A stretch of 64,000 nucleotides of DNA. Source: Saprospiraceae bacterium. GTDB taxonomy: Bacteria; Bacteroidota; Bacteroidia; Chitinophagales; Saprospiraceae. Positions 53,787-61,902 of this stretch are shown here, piece after piece. Location: contig JABAQQ010000027.1 in assembly GCA_019187225.1 (NCBI GenBank), positions 7,766-71,765 of the forward strand, written 5' to 3'. The stretch's first letter is position 1. Every line of letters begins with the position of its first letter. Made by a program: the position numbers and the translations under genes. The notes under the pieces are model-generated. The model did no database searches and was not told the origin of the DNA. It worked only from the letters and a program-made list of their open reading frames with translations.

Positions 53787-55532
53787 ATGCGAAATTACTC
53801 CCTTTTCCGGTGCAGCCTGTTTTTGCTGCTTTTTTCAACATCCCTTTATAGCCAGAACGACAAAGCCCTTCTGCGCGAACTCGCCGAAGAAAATCAAAAA
53901 TCAGTCGAGGCGCTGGCCCTTTACCCCTCCGAGACACGGCTGGCCATCCTCGAAGCCGCCAAATATCCGGAAGTATTGATCAAAATGAACAATGCGCGCC
54001 AAAAAACGGCGGCGGCGTTTCGCACCCTCATCGAGGATTTTCCGCGCTCCACACAGGAGGTCTTTTATGAGATCACCCGCTATCCGGGGATGTTGCAGCA
54101 ATTGGTGGAGAAACAGGAATCGCCTGCCGCGATGCGGGAGGTGTTGCGACAACTTCCCGAAAATCAACGCCCCGAGGCCTTCGATGTAGTGCGCGACCAG
54201 ATGCGCACCCTTATGAAGATCAACGAACTCGACCAAACGGCGCGGGCCGCTTTCGATGATTTGATCGTTGGCTATCCGGCGCCCGCGCAAGCGGCTTTCC
54301 GCCAGTTGGTGGCGTTGCCGGAGGTGCTGGAAATACTCAACGAAGACCTGCGCTTTACGGTGCTGATCGGCGATGTGTATCGCGCCGATCCCGCCTGGGT
54401 GATCCGGAAAACGGATTCGCTCAACCTGGCCGTCGCCCGTGCCCACGCCGAAGAACTGGAAGAGTGGAAAAAATCCATCGAAAACGACCCGCAGGCACAA
54501 CAGGAGTTGGAAGCCGCTTCACGCGAATACGCCGCTGAATACGGCTACGATTCGGAAGATTATCCGGGCGACGACGTATATTACCAGGAAGATTACGTGC
54601 GGCGCACCACCGTCGTCGAATACTACTACCCCTGGTGGTTCGGCTATCCGTGGTGGTATCCGGCCCCCTGCTGGTATCCTTACCCGTGGTGGTACAATTG
54701 GGGGTTTTACTACCATCACCATGCCTTTGTCGTCTATTACATGCCGTCATGGCATTTTATGAACTGGTATTTCTATCACCCGCGCCACCATCACCACTAC
54801 AGCCATCTTTCTTCCCATTTCGTTCGGCACTACTACGGCCATCGTCGCTCCGGAACCACCATCTCCACCAGCGTGGGCGCCTGGCGCGACCGCAACCGGG
54901 AGATCATCTCCGAAGACTGGATGAAAGACAACAAACGCCTGCCGGAACGCATGAAAGAATACGGCCGGTTTGAAGAGGAGCGGCAGAAGTACAATGGCCG
55001 CAACCCTAATACGCCGGTCACGCAGGAAGGATTCCTGGAAAAAAATGCGCGCAAATACCCCGAACTGGATCGCTCGAGGGTAGAAGCCAAAGAAGAAATA
55101 CAACGCGAGCGCACGGCGCCGCAGACAAAACCCTCCCAATGGGCGCCGCGCAAAGAGCCCGCACCGACTGTGCCCAAGACCGAACCGGCACGTCCGCCAA
55201 AAACCGAACCGGCGCAAAAACCCAAAACGCAGGAGAGACCGCCCAGAATTGAACAGCCCCCTGCCCGTGAGGAGCCTAAAGACAAAACGCAACGCCCCGA
55301 TACCGATAAGCCGCGCACGGAACCCAAAAAAGAGCGCCCCATAGAGGAAGCGAAAGATTATCACCGCCAGAAATGGGAGGAGACCAAACGCACCGAAACG
55401 CAGCGGCAGCCGCAACCGGCTACCAGGACGCAGCAGCCCAAAACACAGCAGCCGAAGGCAACCCAGCCCAAAACGCAGCAGCCGAAGGCGCAGCCGGCCA
55501 AGCCGCAAAAGGACAGCGGCCGGAAAAATTAG
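53787..55532 (+). CDS. Secreted protein with aromatic/His-rich core and Pro/Lys-rich tail
   Basis: 581 residues with signal peptide LFRCSLFLLLFSTSLYSQ. The helical N-terminal half (25-250) contains ALALYPSETRLAILEAAKYPEVL and resembles DUF3300-type regions. Residues about 270-350 are extremely rich in Tyr, Trp, His and Pro (PWWFGYPWWYPAPCWYPYP; HPRHHHHYSH). The last 130 residues are low-complexity PKTEPAQKP and QQPKAQPAK repeats with high positive charge. The order suggests an envelope or matrix-binding protein. Possible metal or heme binding through the His clusters is an inference. Function unknown. Confidence 0.7.
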   Translation: MRNYSLFRCSLFLLLFSTSLYSQNDKALLRELAEENQKSVEALALYPSETRLAILEAAKYPEVLIKMNNARQKTAAAFRTLIEDFPRSTQEVFYEITRYPGMLQQLVEKQESPAAMREVLRQLPENQRPEAFDVVRDQMRTLMKINELDQTARAAFDDLIVGYPAPAQAAFRQLVALPEVLEILNEDLRFTVLIGDVYRADPAWVIRKTDSLNLAVARAHAEELEEWKKSIENDPQAQQELEAASREYAAEYGYDSEDYPGDDVYYQEDYVRRTTVVEYYYPWWFGYPWWYPAPCWYPYPWWYNWGFYYHHHAFVVYYMPSWHFMNWYFYHPRHHHHYSHLSSHFVRHYYGHRRSGTTISTSVGAWRDRNREIISEDWMKDNKRLPERMKEYGRFEEERQKYNGRNPNTPVTQEGFLEKNARKYPELDRSRVEAKEEIQRERTAPQTKPSQWAPRKEPAPTVPKTEPARPPKTEPAQKPKTQERPPRIEQPPAREEPKDKTQRPDTDKPRTEPKKERPIEEAKDYHRQKWEETKRTETQRQPQPATRTQQPKTQQPKATQPKTQQPKAQPAKPQKDSGRKN

Positions 55533-55566
55533 AGACGTCTTCCATCCACGACATAAGAATGAGACC

Positions 55567-56202
55567 ATGAATTCGATACCGTTCACGACCGAACAATTCC
55601 TGGAAGTTTTTAAGGACTACAACCTCGCGGTATGGCCGATGCCGGTGGTATTGTATGTGATGGCCGTCTTCGCCGTGTTTTTGGGAACGCGTAAAGCGCC
55701 GGCCTCCGACAAGGTCGTGACCTTTATACTCGCTTTTTTCTGGTTGTGGATGGGAGGTATGTACCATATCTCTTTTTTCGCGGAGATCAACAAGGCGGCG
55801 TATATATTCGGAGCCTTGTTCGTCGTGCAGGCCGCGATGTTCTATTACCACAAAAAAGACCTCGTTTTTCGCTTTCACCGGGATGTTTATGGCATCACGG
55901 GCGCCGTATTGATGTTTTTTGCATTGGTGGTATATCCGATGTGGAGTTATGTCAGCGGGCACGATTTTCCGGCCATACCCACGTTCGGTTTGCCATGCCC
56001 GACCACTATCTTTACCTTCGGTATGTTGTTATGGACAGATAAAAAATGCCCCCTTTCGCTGCTCGCAATTCCCTTGCTGTGGTCGCTGATCGGCTTCTCC
56101 GCAGTCGTATTGCTCGGAATGACGGAAGATGCGGGTTTGCTGGTGGCAGGACTTACGGCGACAGCGTTGTTGGTCAGACGGGAGCGTCAAATGGCTGTAT
56201 AA
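55567..56202 (+). CDS. DUF6064-family membrane protein
   Basis: 211 residues. The start MNSIPFTTEQFLEVFKDYNLAVWPMPVVLY and the later GLPCPTTIFTFGMLLW match the DUF6064 family as I know it. Six hydrophobic helices, no signal peptide. It begins 34 bp after the aromatic-rich protein gene. Function unknown. Confidence 0.8.
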   Translation: MNSIPFTTEQFLEVFKDYNLAVWPMPVVLYVMAVFAVFLGTRKAPASDKVVTFILAFFWLWMGGMYHISFFAEINKAAYIFGALFVVQAAMFYYHKKDLVFRFHRDVYGITGAVLMFFALVVYPMWSYVSGHDFPAIPTFGLPCPTTIFTFGMLLWTDKKCPLSLLAIPLLWSLIGFSAVVLLGMTEDAGLLVAGLTATALLVRRERQMAV

Positions 56203-56260
56203 CATAAATTGAAACGGCTTTCGCTGAAGGCGGTGATGTGTTTATTGGGTGATATGATTT

Positions 56261-56286
56261 TTTGACACAGTTATTTGAACACTCCC
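56261..56286 (-). repeat. Copy 2 of the GTGTTCAAATAA-TGTGTCAAA element
   Basis: On the minus strand it reads GGGAGTGTTCAAATAACTGTGTCAAA, matching 46536-46559. It lies in the 165-bp gap before the erythromycin-esterase-like gene, which also contains CCAAATAACCAAAT words. Confidence 0.55.
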
Positions 56287-56367
56287 ATGATGGCATAGCC
56301 CAAATAACCAAATCCACAAATTACCAAATAAACAGACTAACGAGACGCCATTTCAAACCTCACAACT

Positions 56368-57693
56368 ATGAACAAATCCTACGCCCAACCCGGCAAACAA
56401 AAATTGGCAGAAGCCATTGAAGCGGTGGCCTATCCCATGCGCGACAGCGATGATCTTGGCCCGCTTCTGGATCGCATCGGCGATGCTAAAATCGTATTGC
56501 TGGGTGAGGCTTCGCACGGAACCCATGAATATTATACCTGGCGCAGCCGCATCAGCAAACGGCTGATCGAGGAGAAAGGCTTTTCTTTTATCGCGGTCGA
56601 AGGCGATTGGCCCGATTGCTACCGCATCAACCGCTTCGTGAAATCCTATCCGGATGCAGGCGCCACCGCTCAGGAAGTATTGAACGCTTTCAACCGCTGG
56701 CCTACCTGGATGTGGGCCAACTGGGAGGTGGTCGAATTGGCGGAATGGCTGCGCAAACACAACCGGACACTTCCGAGGGGACGGCAAGCCGGTTTCTACG
56801 GCCTCGACATGTACAGCTTGTGGGAGTCGCTGGAGGCCATCATCGAATATCTGGAGAAAGTGGATCCGCATACGCTGGAAGTAGCACAGAAGGCTTTTAT
56901 GTGCTTCGAACCCTACAGCGAGGGCGGCGGACATACTTATGCGGAATCTGCATGGCTGGTGCCGGATTCCTGCCAGACCGAAGTCATAGAACTGTTGCAG
57001 GAGATCCGCGACAAGATCGCGCAATACAACACCGATCCGGAAGCGGTTTTTAACGTCGAACAAAACGCCCTTGTCGCCGTCAACGCCGAGCAATACTACC
57101 GCACGATGATCGCGGGCGGGCCGCATTCGTGGAATATCCGCGACCGCCACATGACCGATACGCTCAACGCCTTGCTTACCTTCCACGGCGAGGATGCGAA
57201 AGCCATCGTGTGGGAACACAACACCCACATCGGCGACGCCCGCGCGACGGATATGGCCCGCGCCGGCATGGTCAACGTCGGCATGCTCGTCCGCGAACAA
57301 TACCCCAAAGAAGAGGTGGTGGCTGTCGGTTTCGGTTCCTATGAAGGCAACGTAGTGGCGGGCAGGCGATGGGGCGACGTGATGAAGGTCATCCACATGC
57401 CCCCGGCCATCGAAGGCAGTTGGGAGGAGATGCTCCATCACATCGAACCGGCGGACAAACTCGTCATTATGAATCAGATAAGCATGCCGGAACTGGAGCG
57501 AATGCCCATTCCGCACCGTGCCATCGGAGTGGTGTACAACCCCGAAACAGAAAAACAGGGCAACTACGTGCCGACACTGTTGCCGCTGCGGTACGACGCC
57601 TTTATGTTTTTCGATAAAACGGCAGCGCTCAATCCGCTGCATATTTCAACCGATCCCCTGCAAATGCCGGAGACGTTCCCCTTCGGTTTGTAG
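56368..57693 (+). CDS. Erythromycin-esterase-family protein
   Basis: 441 residues, no signal peptide. The family signature VLLGEASHGTHEYYTWR is at 43-59, with Glu47, His50 and His53 in the active-site positions. FIAVEGDWPDCYRINRF, FYGLDMYSLWESLEAII and VWEHNTHIGDARATDM follow. Members of this branch are found next to phosphoribosyltransferases and hydrolases, as here. True macrolide esterase activity is not implied. First gene of an apparent stress operon. Confidence 0.9.
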   Translation: MNKSYAQPGKQKLAEAIEAVAYPMRDSDDLGPLLDRIGDAKIVLLGEASHGTHEYYTWRSRISKRLIEEKGFSFIAVEGDWPDCYRINRFVKSYPDAGATAQEVLNAFNRWPTWMWANWEVVELAEWLRKHNRTLPRGRQAGFYGLDMYSLWESLEAIIEYLEKVDPHTLEVAQKAFMCFEPYSEGGGHTYAESAWLVPDSCQTEVIELLQEIRDKIAQYNTDPEAVFNVEQNALVAVNAEQYYRTMIAGGPHSWNIRDRHMTDTLNALLTFHGEDAKAIVWEHNTHIGDARATDMARAGMVNVGMLVREQYPKEEVVAVGFGSYEGNVVAGRRWGDVMKVIHMPPAIEGSWEEMLHHIEPADKLVIMNQISMPELERMPIPHRAIGVVYNPETEKQGNYVPTLLPLRYDAFMFFDKTAALNPLHISTDPLQMPETFPFGL

Positions 57694-57700
57694 CGATTAT

Positions 57701-57754
57701 GTACCGGCTGCTTTAGCTGTTGAAAAAGAAATCGGCAGATAAAGCAGCCGGTAC
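57701..57754. repeat. 15-bp inverted repeat within the stress gene cluster
   Basis: GTACCGGCTGCTTTA (57701-57715) and its exact complement (57740-57754) lie between the esterase-like and site-2 protease genes, 14 bp before the latter's ATG. It could be an operator, a processing hairpin or a REP-like element. There is no T-run. Confidence 0.8.
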
Positions 57755-57768
57755 AAAAACCTTTCTGC

Positions 57769-58857
57769 ATGAAAAACGCACTCTACATCGGTACCGTATC
57801 GGGCATCAAAATCTTCATCCACTGGACTTTTCTCATTCTGATCGGCTGGATCGTTTTCAGCAACCTCAGCAGGGGATTGGGCGGAGAGGAGATCCTTTGG
57901 TCGGTGATATTTATCCTGACGATTTTCGCCTGCGTCACCCTGCACGAGCTGGGACACGCGCTGGCGGCAAAAAGATTTCAGATCAAAACCCGCGACATCA
58001 CGCTGCTGCCCATCGGCGGTGTGGCGCAGATGGAATCCATGCCTGAAAAACCGGGGGAAGAACTCATCGTAGCAGTGGCAGGGCCGGCAGTCAACTTTAT
58101 CATTTTCATCATCCTCTTTTTCGCACTACCACAACCCGCTTCCCCGGAAATGGAGCAACTCCAGCACATCGGCCCCGCCAATTTCCTGTATGCGCTGATG
58201 GTTGTGAACATGTGGCTGGCCCTTTTCAACCTGATCCCGGCCTTTCCCATGGACGGCGGACGGGTTTTTCGCGCCTTGCTGGCATTCCGAATGGATCGCA
58301 CGCGCGCGACGCGTGTCGCCGCCGGACTGGGTCAGTTGCTGGCCATGGGATTTATTTTCCTGGGACTGTTCTACAATCCTTTCCTGGTATTCATCGGCTT
58401 GTTCATTTTTATCGGGGCTCAGGCTGAAGCCCAGCAGACGGAGACCCAGTCCATGTTGCGGGGCTTCACCGTGCGCGATGCTTTGCTCGCTGAAGTTCCC
58501 GGTATCGAAGCCGATGCGACGATCCGCAGCGCCGCTGACCAATTGCTCCAAAGTCAGAACAAATATTTCGTCGTCAACAACGCCGGCAAGCCGGAAGGAA
58601 CGCTGGGGCGCGACGAGATCATCAAAGCCCTCGGTGAACTGGACGGCGAGGCGCCGGTGCGCCAGGCCATGCGCAAAGACGTGATGTACCTCTCGCCGAC
58701 CATGCCCATCGAAGAAGCCTGGAAAATGATGCAGCAACAAGACCAACCCTTTGCACTCGTCACTTCCAAAGGCGAGATCGTGGGCGCACTCGATACCGAC
58801 AACATCGCGGAATTTGTGATGATCCGTTCGGCGGAACAAGGCAAAAAAGGAAAATAA
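57769..58857 (+). CDS. Site-2 protease (M50) with CBS pair
   Basis: 362 residues with several membrane helices. The zinc motif HELGH is at 59-63 and the second metal-binding motif is LIPAFPMDGGRVFRALLA (about 157). A CBS pair occupies about 230-350 (TVRDALLAEVPGIEAD, VRQAMRKDVMYLSPTMPIEEAW). This domain set defines the CBS-containing rhomboid-independent M50 proteases that cut membrane substrates in response to nucleotide or energy state. The stop is followed after one base by the hydrolase ATG, so the two are translationally linked. Confidence 0.93.
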   Translation: MKNALYIGTVSGIKIFIHWTFLILIGWIVFSNLSRGLGGEEILWSVIFILTIFACVTLHELGHALAAKRFQIKTRDITLLPIGGVAQMESMPEKPGEELIVAVAGPAVNFIIFIILFFALPQPASPEMEQLQHIGPANFLYALMVVNMWLALFNLIPAFPMDGGRVFRALLAFRMDRTRATRVAAGLGQLLAMGFIFLGLFYNPFLVFIGLFIFIGAQAEAQQTETQSMLRGFTVRDALLAEVPGIEADATIRSAADQLLQSQNKYFVVNNAGKPEGTLGRDEIIKALGELDGEAPVRQAMRKDVMYLSPTMPIEEAWKMMQQQDQPFALVTSKGEIVGALDTDNIAEFVMIRSAEQGKKGK

Positions 58858-58858
58858 C

Positions 58859-59506
58859 ATGGAAGCGAAACCAGCGACAACAGCAATAGAGATACCCGTC
58901 AGCGACGCGCGGCTGAAAGGCGACCTGACGATGCCGGAAAAAGCGCGCGGCCTGGTGATCTTTTCGCACGGCAGCGGCAGCAGCCGCAAAAGCCCGCGCA
59001 ACCGCTTCGTAGCCGAACAATTGCAGGAACGCGGCCTGGCCACCCTCCTGCTCGATCTGCTCACCGAACGGGAGGACGAAGTGTACGAAACGCGCTTCGA
59101 TATTGATCTGCTCAGCCGCCGCCTGGAGGAGGTCGCCCAATGGGCGCTGAAAGACCCCGGTACGAAGGGCCTGCCCGTCGGCCTTTTCGGCGCCAGCACC
59201 GGCGCCGCTTCGGCATTGCGGGTAGCGGCCGAATTGGGCGATGCCATCCGGGCGGTTGTTTCGCGCGGCGGTCGCCCCGACCTCACCGGCAGCAGGGCTT
59301 TGTCCAGAGTGACGGCACCCACCCTGTTCCTCGTCGGCGGAATGGATTACGGCGTCATCGAACTCAACCAGGCCGCCTTCGCAGAACTACAATGCATCAA
59401 ACAACTGAAAATCGTCCGCGGTGCCACCCATCTCTTCGAAGAAGAGGGTAAACTGGAAGAAGTGGCGGTGCTGGCGGGAATGTGGTTGGAAAAGTATCTC
59501 TGTTAA
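58859..59506 (+). CDS. Alpha/beta hydrolase, dienelactone-hydrolase type
   Basis: 215 residues. LVIFSHGSGSSRKSPRN forms the oxyanion-hole region and the nucleophile elbow is GASTGAAS (Ser113). An Asp in VGGMDYGVIELN and His in RGATHLFEEEGKL complete a plausible triad. In many bacteria this domain is fused to, or adjacent to, the phosphoribosyltransferase encoded next, 17 bp downstream. Substrate unknown. Confidence 0.9.
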   Translation: MEAKPATTAIEIPVSDARLKGDLTMPEKARGLVIFSHGSGSSRKSPRNRFVAEQLQERGLATLLLDLLTEREDEVYETRFDIDLLSRRLEEVAQWALKDPGTKGLPVGLFGASTGAASALRVAAELGDAIRAVVSRGGRPDLTGSRALSRVTAPTLFLVGGMDYGVIELNQAAFAELQCIKQLKIVRGATHLFEEEGKLEEVAVLAGMWLEKYLC

Positions 59507-59523
59507 TCAAACGGTCTCAAACA

Positions 59524-60180
59524 ATGTTCAAAGACAGATTCGATGCCGGAAGGCAATTGGCAAAAGCCCTGCAACACTATAAAAATCGCGACGGCGTCAT
59601 TCTGGCCGTGCCGCGCGGCGGTGTGGAGATCGGCTACGTGGTAGCCAAAGAACTCGATCTCCCGCTCGAGATCGTGTTGTCCAAAAAAATAGGCCATCCC
59701 CATCACTCCGAATTTGCCATCGGCGCGGTCAGCCTCGAAGGACGGGTGGTCACCGAACGCTCCGATGTATCGGAAGAATACATCGAAAAAGAAACCGAGC
59801 GGCTGCGCCGGCTGCTGCGCGAACGCCAGAAAAAGTACTACGGCGATCGCCAACCCGCCAACATGGAAGACAAGATTGTCATCGTGGTGGACGACGGCAT
59901 TGCCACCGGCAATACGTTGCTGTCCACGGTTGATCTCATCCGCCACCACAATCCCCGCTGGGTAGTGGTTGCCATTCCTGTAGCGCCACCCGAATCGCTG
60001 CGCCATATCAAAGAAGCGAAAGGTGTGGATGAGGTCGTGTGCCTGCTCACGCCGCGCGATTTTTACGCCGTCGGCCAGTTCTACGAGCATTTCGACCAGG
60101 TGGAAGACGAAGAAGTGACCCGCTTGCTGCACGAGGCGTGGAAGTCCAGGCCGCACGGCGGCAAACCACTGGTCATGTAA
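59524..60180 (+). CDS. Phosphoribosyltransferase-family protein
   Basis: 218 residues from the ATG at 59524. AVPRGGVEIGYVVAKEL near the start and the PRPP-binding loop VVDDGIATGNT at 121-131 identify a type I phosphoribosyltransferase fold. ERLRRLLRERQKKYYGDR is a helical insert. Family members associate with the hydrolase and esterase-like genes seen here. The base or nucleoside used is unknown. Confidence 0.92.
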   Translation: MFKDRFDAGRQLAKALQHYKNRDGVILAVPRGGVEIGYVVAKELDLPLEIVLSKKIGHPHHSEFAIGAVSLEGRVVTERSDVSEEYIEKETERLRRLLRERQKKYYGDRQPANMEDKIVIVVDDGIATGNTLLSTVDLIRHHNPRWVVVAIPVAPPESLRHIKEAKGVDEVVCLLTPRDFYAVGQFYEHFDQVEDEEVTRLLHEAWKSRPHGGKPLVM

Positions 60181-60218
60181 AACACAACAACATCCGTTCA
60201 TCTTTCAACCATTTCAAG

Positions 60219-61286
60219 ATGAAATATCTGATTTTCACCACTTTGCTGCTCCTCAATACCTTTTTCGCCTTCGCGCAGATCACCATTACTGCCGGCGATC
60301 TGCCGGTCATCGGCTTGCAAGTCGAACAGGGCATTGATACCATGCCCGAATCCAATCTTCAGCCAGGCGGCACCGGGTCCAACACCTGGGATTTTTCCGA
60401 CCTGGAAGACCATGAAACGGACCAGATATATTTTCGCTCGCCGCAGGGGCTGCCGTTCGCCAATCAGTTTCCCGGCGCTACGATCGCGGTGGATGACGGC
60501 AACAACTTTTACCAGTATCTCAAACTGACGAATCAGGTTTTGCAGATACTCGGCGTTGCAGGCGACTTTCAGATTGATGACTCCACTTCATTCGCGATTT
60601 CATCGGCCTTTACGCCGCCGCAAACCCTCCTTCAGTTGCCGGCCACCTACAACCAGGCTTTCGATGAAAACATCCGGCAGGTGATCCAGTGGCCGCTCGG
60701 CCTTTTTTTCGATTCTATCCGGCTCGTTTCGAACACCCACAGGGTGGTCAAAATTGACGCTTACGGCATGGTGAAAACCCCTGCGGGCGATTTCAATACG
60801 CTCCGGGTAAAAGAACATGCTGCCACCCTCGACTCTACCTTCGGATACAGCAGCGGCGTCTGGCTCCTGCTCGACGCCTCCACCGAGCCCGACACCAGCG
60901 TCAATTTCGGCTGGTGGGGCAAGATCAATGGCTACGCATTTCCCCTGGTGGAATTTAACATGGACCCGGACGACATCGAACACCACGTTCAATCGGCCTC
61001 GTGGGTGAAAAGCATCTCCACCGGTATCAGCGACCAATCTAACCAGACTGCATGGCGCCTTTATCCCAACCCTGCGCACGAATTTGTCTATCTGGACTGG
61101 CCGGAAGACCTGCGGGGTGGACGGATCGAAGTGTATGACCTGCAAGGCAGGATGATGATGGAGCAGAATATCTCCGATCAACCCGAACGGCTCGACCTGC
61201 GCTCCCTGCAGCCCGGTATATATGCTATCGTGCTGAAAAACGTGCAAGGCCGCACGATGGGGGTAAAAATGCTGGAAGTGTGGTGA
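60219..61286 (+). CDS. Secreted protein with T9SS sorting domain
   Basis: 355 residues from the ATG at 60219, signal peptide LIFTTLLLLNTFFAFAQ. The body (20-270) is beta-rich and starts ITAGDLPVIGLQVEQGID; GTGSNTWDFSDLE and KTPAGDFNTLRVKEH are notable. A type A T9SS domain ends it (WRLYPNPAHEFVYLDW, QPGIYAIVLK). No enzyme motif is recognised. It lies 38 bp after the phosphoribosyltransferase gene but is probably independent in function. Confidence 0.85.
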   Translation: MKYLIFTTLLLLNTFFAFAQITITAGDLPVIGLQVEQGIDTMPESNLQPGGTGSNTWDFSDLEDHETDQIYFRSPQGLPFANQFPGATIAVDDGNNFYQYLKLTNQVLQILGVAGDFQIDDSTSFAISSAFTPPQTLLQLPATYNQAFDENIRQVIQWPLGLFFDSIRLVSNTHRVVKIDAYGMVKTPAGDFNTLRVKEHAATLDSTFGYSSGVWLLLDASTEPDTSVNFGWWGKINGYAFPLVEFNMDPDDIEHHVQSASWVKSISTGISDQSNQTAWRLYPNPAHEFVYLDWPEDLRGGRIEVYDLQGRMMMEQNISDQPERLDLRSLQPGIYAIVLKNVQGRTMGVKMLEVW

Positions 61287-61491
61287 TTTTTCGTTCCGAA
61301 TTGAACTGGGCACAATTCCGTTGACTTGGGGGGTGAAAAGTATCTTTCTTTCCTTCCCACTATTGTCGTTTCGACGCAGAAGGTACAAGAATAAGCGTTT
61401 TAATTTCAGTTGCCTTTAACCAAGACCTCCTTGCAAAAAGGATAACAGAAACAAAATAAATTGGTTACAAAGGTTTTTGTGTGTCTTCTTA

Positions 61492-61525
61492 CCCCGTTTT
61501 TGAGGGCCTCCCTCCAAAAACGGGG
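61492..61525 (+). terminator. Intrinsic terminator after the T9SS gene
   Basis: CCCCGTTTTTGAGGG (61492-61506) pairs with CCTCCAAAAACGGGG (61511-61525), with one or two imperfect pairs, followed by TTTTTAATTTTT. The complementary A-runs also allow activity on the other strand. It marks the border between the GC-rich region and the AT-rich right end. Confidence 0.8.
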
Positions 61526-61902
61526 TTTTTAATTTTTACGGCTTTGCTATTACAAATGATGTGGTGCTACAGCTTTATAATTTGGCAACCCATTGGGTTT
61601 TTAACCAAAAAATTGTCGAATATCCAAATTTTATTTGAAATAGCCTTTTACAAGGAGACCCTAACCGGATTCCTCCAGCGCTGAAATGATACTGCAGTTA
61701 AATCCCTTCCGTACTTAATCTTCTATTAAATAATATATTATATTAATATTAATGTGTGGGATTGCTAAACAAATAAGTGTTAAGAGATTAAGATAAATCT
61801 ATAATCTGAATGTTACACTTTCTAAGTGAGATATTCGGTATGAGTTTTGAAGGAAAAAATTTAGACTGTAAAATGTTATTAAAAATTTAAATAAGGTTTA
61901 TT
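61526..61902. other. AT-rich gene-free leader of the STAND gene
   Basis: 377 bp with no convincing gene, dominated by A/T runs such as AAATAATATATTATATTAAT near 61730. A 67-codon frame (61481-61684) runs through the terminator and is not credible. No clear -7 box or attachment-site repeat is seen; a promoter for the next gene must lie here. Confidence 0.6.

Noticed and set aside
61481-61684. 67-codon frame downstream of the T9SS gene
   Set aside because: It runs through the intrinsic terminator hairpin, has no family resemblance and ends in AT-rich non-coding DNA.
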